Shown: positions 35,801-45,086 of the stretch, piece by piece
How positions within the stretch are numbered: position 1 is the first letter of the stretch
Layout of the letters: the number at the start of each line of letters is the position of its first letter
Assembly (NCBI RefSeq): GCF_006864365.1
Contig: NZ_QHLJ01000002.1
Coordinates: 180,494-244,493, forward strand
Source: Campylobacter sp. MIT 99-7217
GTDB taxonomy: Bacteria > Campylobacterota > Campylobacteria > Campylobacterales > Campylobacteraceae
Length of the DNA stretch: 64,000 nucleotides
Reading direction: 5' to 3'
Notes under the pieces: generated by a model
What the model was told of the DNA's origin: nothing
Database searches by the model: none
Seen by the model: the letters and a program-made list of their open reading frames with translations, nothing else
Made by a program: the position numbers and the translations under genes

Positions 35801-36001
35801 TTCAATAGGTGTTGCTACGGTTTGAGCAATGGTTTCAGCATCAGCACCGGTATAAGTAGCACTTACACTCACGGTTGGAGGGGTCAAAGAAGGGTATTGC
35901 TCTACAGGTAGGGATTTTAAAGCGATAATCCCGGCTAAAGAGATGATAATAGCAACAACGGAAGCAAATACGGGTCTTTCTATAAAAAATTTAGAAAACA
36001 T
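32861..36001 (-). CDS. cmeB: CmeB: RND efflux transporter
   Basis: This 1046-residue HAE1-type RND transporter shows FIERPVFASVVAIIISLAGI at the N-terminus, the transmembrane 4 motif with GIVVDDAIIVVENIDR (proton-relay Asp pair) around residue 400, and GLSAKNAILIVEFA in the second half. Length and layout match CmeB. It starts one base into the cmeA stop. Confidence 0.95.
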   Translation of the reverse strand: MFSKFFIERPVFASVVAIIISLAGIIALKSLPVEQYPSLTPPTVSVSATYTGADAETIAQTVATPIEDAINGVEDMIYIDTTSSAGSMRMTVYFDIGTDPDQATINVNNRISAATAKLPEDVKRLGVTVRKASSTILAAITLNSDGSMDSTEIYNYIVLNILDDLKRVPGVGDATAIGNKNYSMRIWTDPNLLNKFNVTASEVISAISEQNTQYATGKIGEEPVAQKSPYVYSITMKGRLNTIEEFENIILRANSDGSFLRIKDVAKVEIGSQQYVSQGRLNGNDAVPIMINLQSGANAIEVAGLVKAKMEELSKNFPAGLEYNIPYDTTEFVVASIEEVIKTFVEAFVLVIIVMYFFLKNFRSTIIPMIAIPVSLLGTFAGLYVLGFSVNLLTLFALILAIGIVVDDAIIVVENIDRIIHEDKNISVKDAAIISMGEITSPVISIVLVLCAVFIPVSFMGGFTGQIQKQFALTLAISVAISGFVALSLTPSLCALFLKRNMGKPFKIVEKFNDFFDWSTKVFTSIVAFVLQRPIRFVLVFVGMLGLTGYLYLIVPKALVPSEDQGTVIAITNLPAASALHRTVGYIDELSKDFNQDPLVKYSMSMIGFDLFTSSLKENAGVSFVSMKDWGDRNMTAQALALQYNIKNAANTDGQTFFVNPPPIQGLSLTGGFDMYVQNRSGKTYAQIQEDVNALLVAARNRPDLANVRTTLDTSFPQFKLEINRDKLKAYGLNMQDIFTTIASTIGTYYVNDFTMFGKSFQVNVRSLGDFRNTQEALKNIFVRSSNGTMVPLDAVLTLTRSTGADDVKRFNLFPAALVQGDPAPGFTSGQAIQAISDVVAETLGDDYTIAWSGSAYQEVSSSSAGQTSMILGLVFVFLILAAQYERWLMPLAVVTAVPFAVFGSLLFVYLRNFINPSVSNDIYFQTGLLLLIGLSAKNAILIVEFAMEEHLQRGKSIFQASIEAAKLRFRPICMTSLAFCLGILPLVIATGAGSASRHSLGTGLIGGMIAASTLALIFVPLFFYLLESFNEWLDRKRGVKGVKNA

Positions 36002-37098
36002 TATCTACTCCCTAGATCTTGAACTTCACTACCTAAACGAATTTTTTTGAAGTTATCCACAATGATCTTATCGCCATTTTTAAGCCCACTATCAATAACA
36101 ACAAATTCGTTATTTTGATAGGCAATGCTTACAGGAGTTTTGCTCACTTTATTATCTTTTATCGTATAGACATAAGAGCTTTGTTTTTGATCTTGTAAAA
36201 CTGCAACTTGAGGGACCTTATAACCATTTTTTTGCACGAAACCACTCATGTTGATCGTAGCAAAAGTACCCGGTATAAGTTTATTATCAGCATTATCAAA
36301 CACAGCCTTAGCCTTTACTTTAGCACTTTCATTAACAACAGAGTCCACAAATGAAATTTTACCCTTTATCTTTTGTCCATTGATATTTAAAACCGCATCA
36401 ATATTTGCAATTTCCCAATTTTTGCTTGCTAGGTTGCTATCAAGCCTTAATTTATCTTTATCGCTGATATAAAAATCTGCGTAAATTTCGTTTAAATTTG
36501 TGATTCTTACAAGCTCAGTTGCACTTGCGCTTACATATTCGCCGATATTAACCAAAGCATCGCCCACAACACCATCAAATGGTGCTTCTACATTGGTATA
36601 ATCAAGATCGATTTTAGCATTTTCATACTGAGCTTTTGTACTTTCTAAATTTGCAGCAGCAGAGTTATAATTAGCTAGGCTCGTATCGTATTCTTTTTGA
36701 GAGATAGCCTTTTTAGAAAACAAAATTTCATTTCTGCTGTGATCTTTTTTCATATTGGTGTGATTAGCACTTGCAACAAGAAAGCTTCCATAAGCGACAT
36801 TAGCAGCAGCTTTGTATTTGTCAGGATCGATAAGAAAAAGTTTGTCGCCTTTTTTAACACTAGCTCCGGGCTTGAAATACTGCTCCTTGATCGAGCCACT
36901 CACCTTAGCTTTTAAAACAACATCATAATCACTTGTCAAAGTCGCAGGATATGTGTATTCTAAGCTTAAATTTTCTCCCTTAGCAACAAGAGTATGAACA
37001 CCAGCAGGAGGCAAGGCTTGCTTGGGAGCATCTCCTTTTGAGCATGCACTCAACAAGAATGCTAAGCTTGCTAGCAAAAAGTATAAAATTTGTTTCAT
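36001..37098 (-). CDS. cmeA: CmeA: periplasmic membrane-fusion protein
   Basis: The 365-residue lipoprotein adaptor has signal peptide MKQILYFLLASLAFLLSAC with lipidation at Cys 19, then an HlyD-type hairpin and barrel domains. I chose the ATG at 37098 because it opens the signal peptide and has AAAAAGGG upstream; the longer frame from 37149 adds 17 residues lacking that logic and runs into the operator. Confidence 0.92.
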   Translation of the reverse strand: MKQILYFLLASLAFLLSACSKGDAPKQALPPAGVHTLVAKGENLSLEYTYPATLTSDYDVVLKAKVSGSIKEQYFKPGASVKKGDKLFLIDPDKYKAAANVAYGSFLVASANHTNMKKDHSRNEILFSKKAISQKEYDTSLANYNSAAANLESTKAQYENAKIDLDYTNVEAPFDGVVGDALVNIGEYVSASATELVRITNLNEIYADFYISDKDKLRLDSNLASKNWEIANIDAVLNINGQKIKGKISFVDSVVNESAKVKAKAVFDNADNKLIPGTFATINMSGFVQKNGYKVPQVAVLQDQKQSSYVYTIKDNKVSKTPVSIAYQNNEFVVIDSGLKNGDKIIVDNFKKIRLGSEVQDLGSR

Positions 37099-37136
37099 GT
37101 TTGTAACCCTTTTTAAATTTATTATCATTTCATTAC

Positions 37137-37162
37137 TTTTTTGTAACAAAAGTTACAAAAAA
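37137..37162. promoter_or_regulatory. Probable CmeR operator
   Basis: TTTTTTGTAAC (37137-37147), AAAA, GTTACAAAAAA (37152-37162) is a perfect inverted repeat with 11-bp arms, about 40 bases upstream of cmeA. In C. jejuni CmeR represses cmeABC through a TGTAAT-type palindrome in the same gap, and the shared core TGTAA/TTACA supports the assignment. Confidence 0.8.
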
Positions 37163-37191
37163 TAGGTAAGCGAGATTATAATGATTTTTAG

Positions 37192-37809
37192 TTAATGAAA
37201 ACTTAGCAAACCTTTAAGAAAGATTTGCACTATAAAATCAACATGTTCGATCTGCTCTTTTTTGTTTGGGAATTCTCCCAAACAAACACAACGCTTAAAA
37301 TACGGCTCTCTAAGCATAATACAAAAAAGATTTGCAAGCCTGCTTGCATTTTGAGATATATTTTCTTCCTTTTGTTTGCTTAGAAAATCTTTCACTAGGC
37401 TGTCTGAAAGTTTATTTTGATTACTTTCAAACCATTTGACCAAACCAAGTTTTTCGTTGCTGATTTGGGAAAAAACAACCTTAACTAAGCCAATACTATC
37501 AGGGTGAAAGAAAATTTCCATGTAAGCTCTTCCAAAGGAGCTTAAAAATTCTTCCAAGCTTTTATTTTTAGCATCTTGTATAAGATTTTCGATATCTTTA
37601 AAATGACTTGTGCAATGATCTTGTATAAGTTCTACAAACAAAGCCTCTTTGCTTTCAAAGCTTTTATATATATTTGAAAAAGAGCCACCAGAAATTTTGA
37701 TGATATCTTTTAAATGAGTTGCTTCGTAGCCTCTTTGCAAAAATAGCTCTAAAGCAACAGCTTTAATCTTTTCATCGCGTTTTAAATTCTTGTCTGTAAG
37801 CTTTTGCAT
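37192..37809 (-). CDS. cmeR: CmeR: TetR-family repressor of cmeABC
   Basis: The 205-residue protein has an N-terminal TetR helix-turn-helix (IKAVALELFLQRGYEATHLKDI, with SFSNIYKSFESKEALFVELI) and a divergent ligand-binding C-terminal domain. It lies directly upstream of cmeA in the same orientation with a palindromic operator between them, as in C. jejuni Cj0368c. Confidence 0.92.
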   Translation of the reverse strand: MQKLTDKNLKRDEKIKAVALELFLQRGYEATHLKDIIKISGGSFSNIYKSFESKEALFVELIQDHCTSHFKDIENLIQDAKNKSLEEFLSSFGRAYMEIFFHPDSIGLVKVVFSQISNEKLGLVKWFESNQNKLSDSLVKDFLSKQKEENISQNASRLANLFCIMLREPYFKRCVCLGEFPNKKEQIEHVDFIVQIFLKGLLSFH

Positions 37810-37914
37810 TGTTATCCTAAATTTATAAAATCAGCTTTTGTTTATTTTACTTTAATTTTATTAAAATATGAGTTAAAAAGTAATTTTTTATCTTCAAAAT
37901 ACTAATAAAATATC

Positions 37915-38484
37915 TCAGTTTCCTAAAAGCGTATAAGTTTTGCTTGCTAAATCCTTAAAACTTTGAGAATTGCTTAAACTTACGCAGGCTTTATTGCTTG
38001 AAGTGCTTGTAAAATTTGCAGTACTTAAGGCATTATTTGCATTTAAAAGGCTTGTTTTTAGAGCATTATCGTTTGGATTTTGACTTAATTTATCTTTTAA
38101 ATCAGCGATATTTTCTATCAAGGCTTTTGTATTGTCATTGCTTGCTATGCCAAAAAGTAGGATAGAACCCTTGTTGATAAAGATAAATTTCAAGCACTCA
38201 TCATCGTTTCCTACCTTAAATTTAGCCACAGCATTAGCACTAATGTTGCTAAGATCTATATTTTCAAGTGAGCTTACATTGCTCATGGAAGAAATGAGCG
38301 TGAGGCTATCATTTTTTAAGGCATATTGAGTAAGATCACTGATCGCTGTTTTTAGATTGATTAAAGATTTGCTTATCTCGCTATCATCTTTGCTTGAGCT
38401 AAATTTGGGCAAGGCAATGGCTGCTAAAATACCTAAAATCACAATCACAAAAATCAGCTCCAAAACCGTAAATGCCTTTTTCAT
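37915..38484 (-). CDS. ctsG: CtsG-like pseudopilin (competence)
   Basis: The 189-residue protein has a class III prepilin signal, MKKAFTVLELIFVIVILGIL, with the conserved Glu at +5 after the probable cleavage site. It is followed by a hydrophobic helix and a short globular domain with a Cys near each end. In C. jejuni the equivalent (Cj1343c, ctsG) is needed for natural transformation and lies next to tsaD as here. Only 8 bases separate it from tsaD. Confidence 0.8.
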   Translation of the reverse strand: MKKAFTVLELIFVIVILGILAAIALPKFSSSKDDSEISKSLINLKTAISDLTQYALKNDSLTLISSMSNVSSLENIDLSNISANAVAKFKVGNDDECLKFIFINKGSILLFGIASNDNTKALIENIADLKDKLSQNPNDNALKTSLLNANNALSTANFTSTSSNKACVSLSNSQSFKDLASKTYTLLGN

Positions 38485-38492
38485 CTTCGCTC

Positions 38493-39500
38493 CTAAATCC
38501 TATCAAAATGCTTGCTTTTTGGACTTAAAATATCATCTTCAATCCGCACAAATTCTTTTTTTTCATAAGAATCACAAGCTGCTCTTGCTATCATCAAAGC
38601 ATTATCACTACAATACTTTAAAGGAGCAAGCAAAAGCTCGCAGTTGTATTTTTCACAAAGAAGCATTAGTTTTTGACGCAACTTAAGATTAGCACTTGCA
38701 CCACCAACCACACCAAAGCTTTTAAATTTATGCTCAGCAAAAATTTTTTCAAGTTTGTTAAGGATATGAGATATGGCACATTCTTCAAAGCCAAAGGCGA
38801 TTTCACTTTTTAGGTTTTCATCAATTTGTTCATATTTTAAAAGCTCTAAACGAACAGCGTTTTTAAGCCCTGAAAAACTATAATCAAGCCCCTTAGAATG
38901 AAGTAAAGGAACGCTAAAATGAATATCTTTTTTGCTCGCCTTTTGAGCTAAGCTTTCTATGATAGCACCTCCTGGATAGCCTAAATTCATCATCTTTGCA
39001 ACCTTATCAAAACTTTCTCCAAAACTATCATCAAGCGTTTTTGAAAGTATGTGTATAAAGCCTTTTTCATCGATCTTAAGATTCATCGTGTGTCCGCCAC
39101 TAACAAGCAAGATCCCCATATCAAATTTAAGTTTATTTTCTAAAAATAAAGAATAAATATGACCCTTGAGATGATTTACAGCAATAAGGGGCAAATGAAG
39201 ACTTAGAGCCAAAATCTTAGCCATGCTAATACCTCCTATCAAACTCACACTAAGACCGGGTTCGTTTGTAACGGCTATAGCACAAAGCTTATCAAAAAAG
39301 ACTTGACATTCTTTTAGGATATTTGTTAAAGCCTTAGTATGAAGCCTAGCAGCAAGTTCTGGCACAACACCACCATAAAGGCTATGTTCTTTTTCTTGGG
39401 AAATTTTTTGATGAAAGATGCATTTAAAGCTATCTTTATCAATGATAGCAATAGAGCTATCATCACAAGAACTTTCAATGGCTAGGATATAATTTTTCAT
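38493..39500 (-). CDS. tsaD: TsaD: tRNA N6-threonylcarbamoyladenosine transferase
   Basis: This 335-residue Kae1/YgjD ATPase opens with AIESSCDDSSIAI and has the metal ligands in NHLKGHIYSLF (His-x3-His), with GGASANL later. It transfers threonylcarbamoyl to A37 of ANN-decoding tRNAs. Its start overlaps the pgp1 stop by 4 bases. Confidence 0.93.
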   Translation of the reverse strand: MKNYILAIESSCDDSSIAIIDKDSFKCIFHQKISQEKEHSLYGGVVPELAARLHTKALTNILKECQVFFDKLCAIAVTNEPGLSVSLIGGISMAKILALSLHLPLIAVNHLKGHIYSLFLENKLKFDMGILLVSGGHTMNLKIDEKGFIHILSKTLDDSFGESFDKVAKMMNLGYPGGAIIESLAQKASKKDIHFSVPLLHSKGLDYSFSGLKNAVRLELLKYEQIDENLKSEIAFGFEECAISHILNKLEKIFAEHKFKSFGVVGGASANLKLRQKLMLLCEKYNCELLLAPLKYCSDNALMIARAACDSYEKKEFVRIEDDILSPKSKHFDRI

Positions 39501-40885
39501 TCAAATTCCACAAGAATAGAACCTAAAAATTTATCTTTATTTTGGGCCTGTTTATACACTTCAGTGTTGATTATGGGAGGATCTTTGATGATTTTGTTAA
39601 AAGGTATAGCAGGAAGTTCTTGAGAGATGTTTGCATGTCTTAGCTCATAAAATTCTACTCTAAAAATTTTACCTGCTGTATCAAGCGAATATCTTGCTTG
39701 CATTTTATTTTTTTCTACTAAGATACCACTTTCATCACGGCTTAAATCAAGTCCTATAACATTGACGCGAACACCTTGAATTTTAGGGATTAAGAAGTTA
39801 TTTTTTATGTTGACTATGCTTGCAAAAGGCACAACTTTTTCTTCTCCATCAACAAGCATTCTAAACTCAGTAAAAGCGTCACTAAATTCGAGGTATTCTG
39901 GGAAAATTCTTGTTTGAAAGCGGTTGCCATATTGGATAAAAAAGGAATTTTGCTCTGCTACAACGGCTGTGATTTCATTACTTGTTTCATAATCAAAAGC
40001 CCTTCTTAAAGGAAAGGGTAGATAATTTACCGTGCTTCTTGGTTTGTTTAGAGCAAGTATAATTTTATTGCCAAAAAATTTTACATAAAGTCTTTGATTT
40101 ATAGCCTTATTGACACCTGCAGGAGTAAGCTCAAAATTTCTTTGAAACTCTATACCTGCTGTTTTCAAATAATTTTCTATCGCCACTAAATGATAGTAAG
40201 TTCTTTCATTTACAGGTAAATTTTTACTTGCTTCATTCGCAAAGGCAGCTTTGTTGTTTGAGATCACGAAATAAGTCAGTGCTTTGAGCATTTCAGTATC
40301 ATCAAGCTCTTCGGTTTTTGTGTTTTTGAGATGATATTGATGCTTAGGGTGAAGTAAAAATGAATTCACTTGCTCGACCGTGCTTTGGGCGATATTTTCA
40401 AGATCATTATACTTACTTGCATTAATCTCGCTTGTATCAATGACGCTTGAGTTTCCCCATCTTTTTGGATTTTGCTCGGCATTGATGAAAGTTGGACGAT
40501 AAAAGCCCCAGCCATCATGTAAATTTATCACCATGCCCACTTCAGGAAGTAAGATCAAATTTTTAATGCGTTGCACTGTTTCATAATCTGGATCATTTCT
40601 ATCAATGGCTGCAAATTTTCGGTTCAAATCCCCCTTTATGCCACGGCTTCTTTTGATGATACTATCAAAGGCTATATTTGGTGCGACGATGATTTTTCCT
40701 TTAGTGATATTGTAATCACTAATGAGCAAGCTTGCTGCATGAAAGCCACCCGGTTCATCTCCTTGTATGCCACCAAAGATCAAAACGGTGTTATTATCAT
40801 CTAAACTTTTGCCCTTATGACTTATGGTAAATTCTAAAGAAAAAGCATAACAAAAGCTTAAAAAAAATAAAAAAATTTTTTTCAT
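39497..40885 (-). CDS. pgp1: Pgp1: peptidoglycan DL-carboxypeptidase
   Basis: The 462-residue M99/M14-type metallopeptidase has a signal peptide (ends near residue 16) and zinc-site motifs GGIQGDEPGGF (Gln and Glu ligands, about residue 39) and VINLHDGWGF (His ligand). Pgp1 trims peptidoglycan tripeptides and gives C. jejuni its helical shape. Position next to tsaD and dxr equals Cj1345c. I see no homopolymer-based frameshift in this copy. Confidence 0.9.
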   Translation of the reverse strand: MKKIFLFFLSFCYAFSLEFTISHKGKSLDDNNTVLIFGGIQGDEPGGFHAASLLISDYNITKGKIIVAPNIAFDSIIKRSRGIKGDLNRKFAAIDRNDPDYETVQRIKNLILLPEVGMVINLHDGWGFYRPTFINAEQNPKRWGNSSVIDTSEINASKYNDLENIAQSTVEQVNSFLLHPKHQYHLKNTKTEELDDTEMLKALTYFVISNNKAAFANEASKNLPVNERTYYHLVAIENYLKTAGIEFQRNFELTPAGVNKAINQRLYVKFFGNKIILALNKPRSTVNYLPFPLRRAFDYETSNEITAVVAEQNSFFIQYGNRFQTRIFPEYLEFSDAFTEFRMLVDGEEKVVPFASIVNIKNNFLIPKIQGVRVNVIGLDLSRDESGILVEKNKMQARYSLDTAGKIFRVEFYELRHANISQELPAIPFNKIIKDPPIINTEVYKQAQNKDKFLGSILVEFE

Positions 40886-40887
40886 TT

Positions 40888-41964
40888 TTAACCTTTTAAA
40901 AATTCTTTAACTTTGATATTGTATTCAAAAATATCCTCAATATCTTTTATTTTAGGAATGCCAAAGTGTTCTATACTTTTAAAAACTCCTTTTGAAATAT
41001 CTAAAAATTTGCATTTGCCTTGTAAAAAATCATGAACTAAAATTTCATTTGCCCCATTGATGATTACCCCCAGATCAGGGTGTTTGAGTAAGACTTCTTT
41101 TAAAGAAAAAATAGGATATTTTTTAGAAGAAATTTTATGAAATTTTATACTTGGAAGCTTGAGCGGATCTAAATTTTCTATGATTTTTTCATTATTTTTC
41201 TTTAAAATTGCCTGAGAAATGGCTAATTTCATATCAGCCTTGGAAAAATACGCACTCATTCCACCATCTTCAAATTCACAAAGTGCATGAACTAAAGAAT
41301 GCCTTTCTATGAAAGCGTCAATTTCACTAAAATCATACAAATGATAAGCTTCTATGATCTCAAAAAGCTTATTTGCCATTGTAGCACTATCTATAGTGAT
41401 CTTAGCACCCATAGACCAGTTTGGATGCTTAAGAGCGGTTTTTATATCAAGATCCTTTAAATTTTCTGTCTTAAGCTTAAAAACTGCACCTCCGCTTGCT
41501 GTGATATAAAGTTTTTTGACATGGCGTTGATTTTGAAGTAAGAAATTTAAAGCTGCATGTTCGCTATCAATGGGGATAATCTTCATGCCCTTTAGAAATT
41601 TACCAGCAACCACTAGGCTTTCTTTGTTGGCAAGAGCTAGGGTTTTGCCAAGTTTTTTACAAGCAAGACTTGTTCTTAACCCAGCAAAACCAACTATGGC
41701 ATTGATCACGAAATTATCTTTACTGAGTTTTAAAATTTTTTCTAAACCTTCTTGAGCGACAAAAACCTTACTTTTTGGGTAATCAACAAGAGTTTTATCT
41801 GCCCTATCTTGCACACAAACAAACTCAGGTTTAAATTGAGCAATTTGCTTGTTTAAAAGTTTGATATTTTTTCCGCATGCAAGGGCAGTGATAGCTATTT
41901 TATGTTGCTTTGCAAGCTCAAGGACATTTACGCCTATGCTTCCTGTGCTTCCAAAAACTATCAT
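40888..41964 (-). CDS. dxr: Dxr: 1-deoxy-D-xylulose 5-phosphate reductoisomerase
   Basis: A 358-residue enzyme with the NADPH loop [11 protein letters not shown] at the N-terminus, LANKESLV and PIDSEHAAL (metal ligands) in mid-protein, and [20 protein letters not shown]. It performs the second step of the MEP isoprenoid pathway. Overlaps cdsA by 4 bases. Confidence 0.94.
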   Translation of the reverse strand: MIVFGSTGSIGVNVLELAKQHKIAITALACGKNIKLLNKQIAQFKPEFVCVQDRADKTLVDYPKSKVFVAQEGLEKILKLSKDNFVINAIVGFAGLRTSLACKKLGKTLALANKESLVVAGKFLKGMKIIPIDSEHAALNFLLQNQRHVKKLYITASGGAVFKLKTENLKDLDIKTALKHPNWSMGAKITIDSATMANKLFEIIEAYHLYDFSEIDAFIERHSLVHALCEFEDGGMSAYFSKADMKLAISQAILKKNNEKIIENLDPLKLPSIKFHKISSKKYPIFSLKEVLLKHPDLGVIINGANEILVHDFLQGKCKFLDISKGVFKSIEHFGIPKIKDIEDIFEYNIKVKEFLKG

Positions 41965-42686
41965 AAAAGAGCAACCATTACAAAGGCTGCTATGATCACA
42001 GCGTCAATTCTATCTAAGATTCCTCCATGACCGGGTATTAAATTTCCACTATCTTTAATCTTAGCATGTCTTTTAAAATAACTTTCTAATAAATCGCCAA
42101 TCACAGCAAAAACAGCGACTAAAAAAGAAATAATAAGACTTAAAAAGAAATCATAAACAAAAAGCCCTATCAAACAACCAAAAATCGTCGCACAACTAAT
42201 ACCTCCAACAACCCCTTCTCTTGTTTTATTTGGACTAGTTGGAGAAAAGGGCGTGCTTCCAAATAATTTTCCTATAAAATACGCACAAGTATCACACATC
42301 GCAACGATAAAAATGAGCCAAAACAAGGCAAAAGCACCATGTTCTAAATATACCTGCCACAAAGCAAAGATAGGGACGATAGGATAAAGATAGGCTAAGG
42401 CAGGTTTTAAATTCCTACTCTTAATATAAACTAAATGCCCAATCACAAGTAAGCACAACAGTGTCGCAAAAAACAAAGGTTTTTCAAAATAAGTACCAAG
42501 TATATAAAAGATGAATACAAGCCAAATATTTGCACTATCTTTAAAGAATTTTTTAGCCTCATCAATAGCAAAATAAATGATGATACCAAAGACGACGAAA
42601 CTTAAACTCTTATCATCAATCAAAAGTATGAGTAGCACCGCTACTGCCATAATCAGCCCTGAAATAATACGCGTTTTACTAAACAT
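41961..42686 (-). CDS. cdsA: CdsA: phosphatidate cytidylyltransferase
   Basis: A 241-residue multi-spanning membrane enzyme with signature residues [12 protein letters not shown] and the C-terminal [13 protein letters not shown]. It makes CDP-diacylglycerol for phospholipid synthesis. It is coupled to dxr, a common pairing in epsilonproteobacteria. Confidence 0.93.
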   Translation of the reverse strand: MFSKTRIISGLIMAVAVLLILLIDDKSLSFVVFGIIIYFAIDEAKKFFKDSANIWLVFIFYILGTYFEKPLFFATLLCLLVIGHLVYIKSRNLKPALAYLYPIVPIFALWQVYLEHGAFALFWLIFIVAMCDTCAYFIGKLFGSTPFSPTSPNKTREGVVGGISCATIFGCLIGLFVYDFFLSLIISFLVAVFAVIGDLLESYFKRHAKIKDSGNLIPGHGGILDRIDAVIIAAFVMVALL

Positions 42687-42698
42687 CTTATTTTTCCT

Positions 42699-43073
42699 TC
42701 ATATGCTTATATCAAGTTTTTTAAATTTGTGTGATTTTTTGTAAAGTCCTTCATCTTCATCTTGCATTTCTTCATCTTCTTGGCTTAGAGCAAGCTCTTC
42801 TTGCTCATCATTTTCTTCTTCATTGTTTTCATCTTCATCTTTTCTATGCCTTTTTTTCTTTTCCTCTTCGGCTTTTTCTTTTATTTCATCTTGTACCTCA
42901 TCAGTAGCATTGACTTTTTCGAGTTTCTCGGCTGTTTTTTCTTTACTTTGAAACTCAGACATATTTGTAAGGCTTGCAAATCCTTCTTTGGCAAGCTCAT
43001 TGCTTGCTTGAGTTGAGGGTAAAGCGACATTTTGGTTGATAAAATTAAGATTTCCTAAAGGCGTAACGGGCAT
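42699..43073 (-). CDS. Conserved acidic low-complexity protein (Cj1348c-like)
   Basis: The 124-residue protein is dominated by Glu/Lys/Asp runs from about residue 45 (for example EEKKKRHRKDEDENNEEEND) and a short Leu/Lys-rich end. No known domain or signal peptide. It lies between cdsA and the NFACT gene as in C. jejuni. Probably a real but fast-evolving, largely disordered protein; function unknown. Confidence 0.7.
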   Translation of the reverse strand: MPVTPLGNLNFINQNVALPSTQASNELAKEGFASLTNMSEFQSKEKTAEKLEKVNATDEVQDEIKEKAEEEKKKRHRKDEDENNEEENDEQEELALSQEDEEMQDEDEGLYKKSHKFKKLDISI

Positions 43074-43074
43074 T

Positions 43075-44379
43075 TTAATCCTTTGAAAGTTTTAGCGTTT
43101 TGTAGTTTGTGTAATTTACAAAAGCCTTTTGTTTTATTTTAACAAATTTTCTACTTGTATAGTCAACCAAATACGAACCCTTGTTTAAATTAGAAAAATT
43201 CATACAAAGCTTAGCGGCAAATTCTAAAACCTCATCATTTGGCTTTGTTTTATTTGAGATAATGAAAGCATGAGAGCTTGGCTTATCTTTGACATGTAGC
43301 CAAATATCATCTTTTTTAGTATTTTTAAGCAAATATTCATTTGCTGCTTCATTCTTTCCTATACAAATTTTAAAATGATCAAAATAAAAATTTGCAATGC
43401 CTGCACTATTTTCTTCTTTTTTGTCTTTTTTTTCTCTTTTAGGACACAAAACCTCAAGTTCAAAGCTGGAACTTGTTTTCATGATCATATCTAAAAGCTG
43501 GGTGTAAAAATTTATTTTTTCTTGGAGATTATTTTTTTGCAAGTGTAAATTTAAAGCCTTTTGCTTCAGTTTTTTTGCATTTTTATAATACTCATTAGCA
43601 CTTTGTTTTGCATTTTTTTCAAGCTTAAACTCAAGCTTTTGACCCTCAAAGTCTAAAAGCTCAAATTCTCTCTCATATTCTTTTATTTGGTAAAGATTGG
43701 CAAATAAAACATCGGCTCTTGAGGCTAAATTTTTAGAAGCTAAAAGGAGTTCTTCTTCATTTTCAAGGCTTAAGATAAGTTCTTTTAATTTGGCAATTTT
43801 TTTAGAAATTTGCAAACTTTTGTTTTGTTTGAGTGTTTGAAGCTTTTTGTGATTGATTTGTAAAAAAGTATCTTGGAAGTATTTTTGAAAATCAATGATT
43901 TTGTTTTCTTTATCGTCCATTTTAAAAGGCTCTAGCATTTGGAGTTTTAAGCCTATTTTAACAGGTCTTGAGCTTTTATCTATATGTCTTAGAGCTTCGA
44001 TGATATAATCATTTTCATCGGTGATGATAGCATTCGTGTTTTTTCCTGTAAATTCAAAATATATCTTATTTTGATAAGTTTTATAAGCCTTAGAACAAAG
44101 GGTATGAAAAACTAAAATTCTGTTATTTTTCAACACTTCAAGCTTTGTAATTTTTGCATTTGAGAAGTATTTTTTGAGCATAAAATCAAAAGGAGCGTTA
44201 TAAGTTTTGGCTGTTAAATCAGCTGTATAAATGGCACTTTGGTTGCGATTTAAGTCAAAAATGATTTTATCTTTTTGAAAAGAAAGTTGAAAAATGTTAT
44301 CTTCTATTCTTTTAATGCTTTCAAATTTGTTATAATTCTTTAAAAAATCAGCGATTTGCAAAAGTTCCATATATTTCAT
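43075..44379 (-). CDS. NFACT/RqcH-like protein (fibronectin-binding family)
   Basis: A 434-residue protein with an N-terminal NFACT-N domain, central coiled coil (about residues 175-290) and the C-terminal NFACT-R signature DDIWLHVKDKPSSHAFI. Homologues (RqcH/Rqc2, FbpA) bind stalled large ribosomal subunits; older annotation as fibronectin-binding is less certain. Corresponds to Cj1349c. Confidence 0.85.
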   Translation of the reverse strand: MKYMELLQIADFLKNYNKFESIKRIEDNIFQLSFQKDKIIFDLNRNQSAIYTADLTAKTYNAPFDFMLKKYFSNAKITKLEVLKNNRILVFHTLCSKAYKTYQNKIYFEFTGKNTNAIITDENDYIIEALRHIDKSSRPVKIGLKLQMLEPFKMDDKENKIIDFQKYFQDTFLQINHKKLQTLKQNKSLQISKKIAKLKELILSLENEEELLLASKNLASRADVLFANLYQIKEYEREFELLDFEGQKLEFKLEKNAKQSANEYYKNAKKLKQKALNLHLQKNNLQEKINFYTQLLDMIMKTSSSFELEVLCPKREKKDKKEENSAGIANFYFDHFKICIGKNEAANEYLLKNTKKDDIWLHVKDKPSSHAFIISNKTKPNDEVLEFAAKLCMNFSNLNKGSYLVDYTSRKFVKIKQKAFVNYTNYKTLKLSKD

Positions 44380-44483
44380 GAAAGTATTATAACATTTTGC
44401 ACTTAATTTTCTTTGATTTGGGGTAAAAATTAAGAAATTTTAAGCTTTAAAACGATAAGAAGTTTTTATTTTAAGGATAGTTA

Positions 44484-45086
44484 TTGAAAGATAAATGTTT
44501 TAAAAAACTTGATCTTCCTTGTGTGATTTTATGTGGAGGAAAGTCAAGTAGAATGGGTTTTGATAAGTGTTTTTTAAAATTTCAAGAAACAGATTTAATC
44601 CATTTTCAGTATCAACAAAAGGCTGAAATTTTTGAAAAAGTATATCTTAGTGTCAAAGAAGATAAATTTCAAAATGAATTTAAAAATCTTATTTTTGATG
44701 AATGCGAGGATAAGACAGAGTTTAATCCTATGCTAGCACTTTTTTCTATACTCAAACAATTTCACAATATCTTTGTTTTCATTCTTTGTGTAGATATGCC
44801 AAATGTTGGTTTAAAAGAGATCTTACAACTTCAAAATGCTCTTGATGATGAAAAAATTGTCTATGCTAAAACGCCAAAACATGAGCATTTTTTGTGTGGA
44901 TTTTACCATAGCTCTTTAGCAAATTTATGTTTAGACTTTGTAAAGAAAAAAGAATATAAAATACAAGCCTTACTCAAAGAAACAAAACACAAAAGCGTTG
45001 CATTTGAAAATGAGCTTTGTTTTGCAAATTTAAATTATTATAAGGATTATGAGGATTGGAAAAATCAGCATTCAAAGCCATTTTGA
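44484..45086 (+). CDS. mobA: MobA: molybdenum cofactor guanylyltransferase
   Basis: The 200-residue protein has the nucleotide-binding loop LCGGKSSRMGFDK (about residue 17), FVLCVDMP-like ILCVDMPNVG and a typical MobA length. It starts with TTG at 44484, preceded by AAGGATAG. It attaches GMP to molybdopterin for enzymes such as formate dehydrogenase and nitrate reductase. Its 3' end overlaps pldA by 31 bases. Confidence 0.88.
   Translation: MKDKCFKKLDLPCVILCGGKSSRMGFDKCFLKFQETDLIHFQYQQKAEIFEKVYLSVKEDKFQNEFKNLIFDECEDKTEFNPMLALFSILKQFHNIFVFILCVDMPNVGLKEILQLQNALDDEKIVYAKTPKHEHFLCGFYHSSLANLCLDFVKKKEYKIQALLKETKHKSVAFENELCFANLNYYKDYEDWKNQHSKPF

Noticed and set aside
40617..40640. GGTTCAAATCC, resembling a tRNA T-loop
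   Set aside because: It lies inside the intact pgp1 reading frame and no acceptor or anticodon stem can be built around it.
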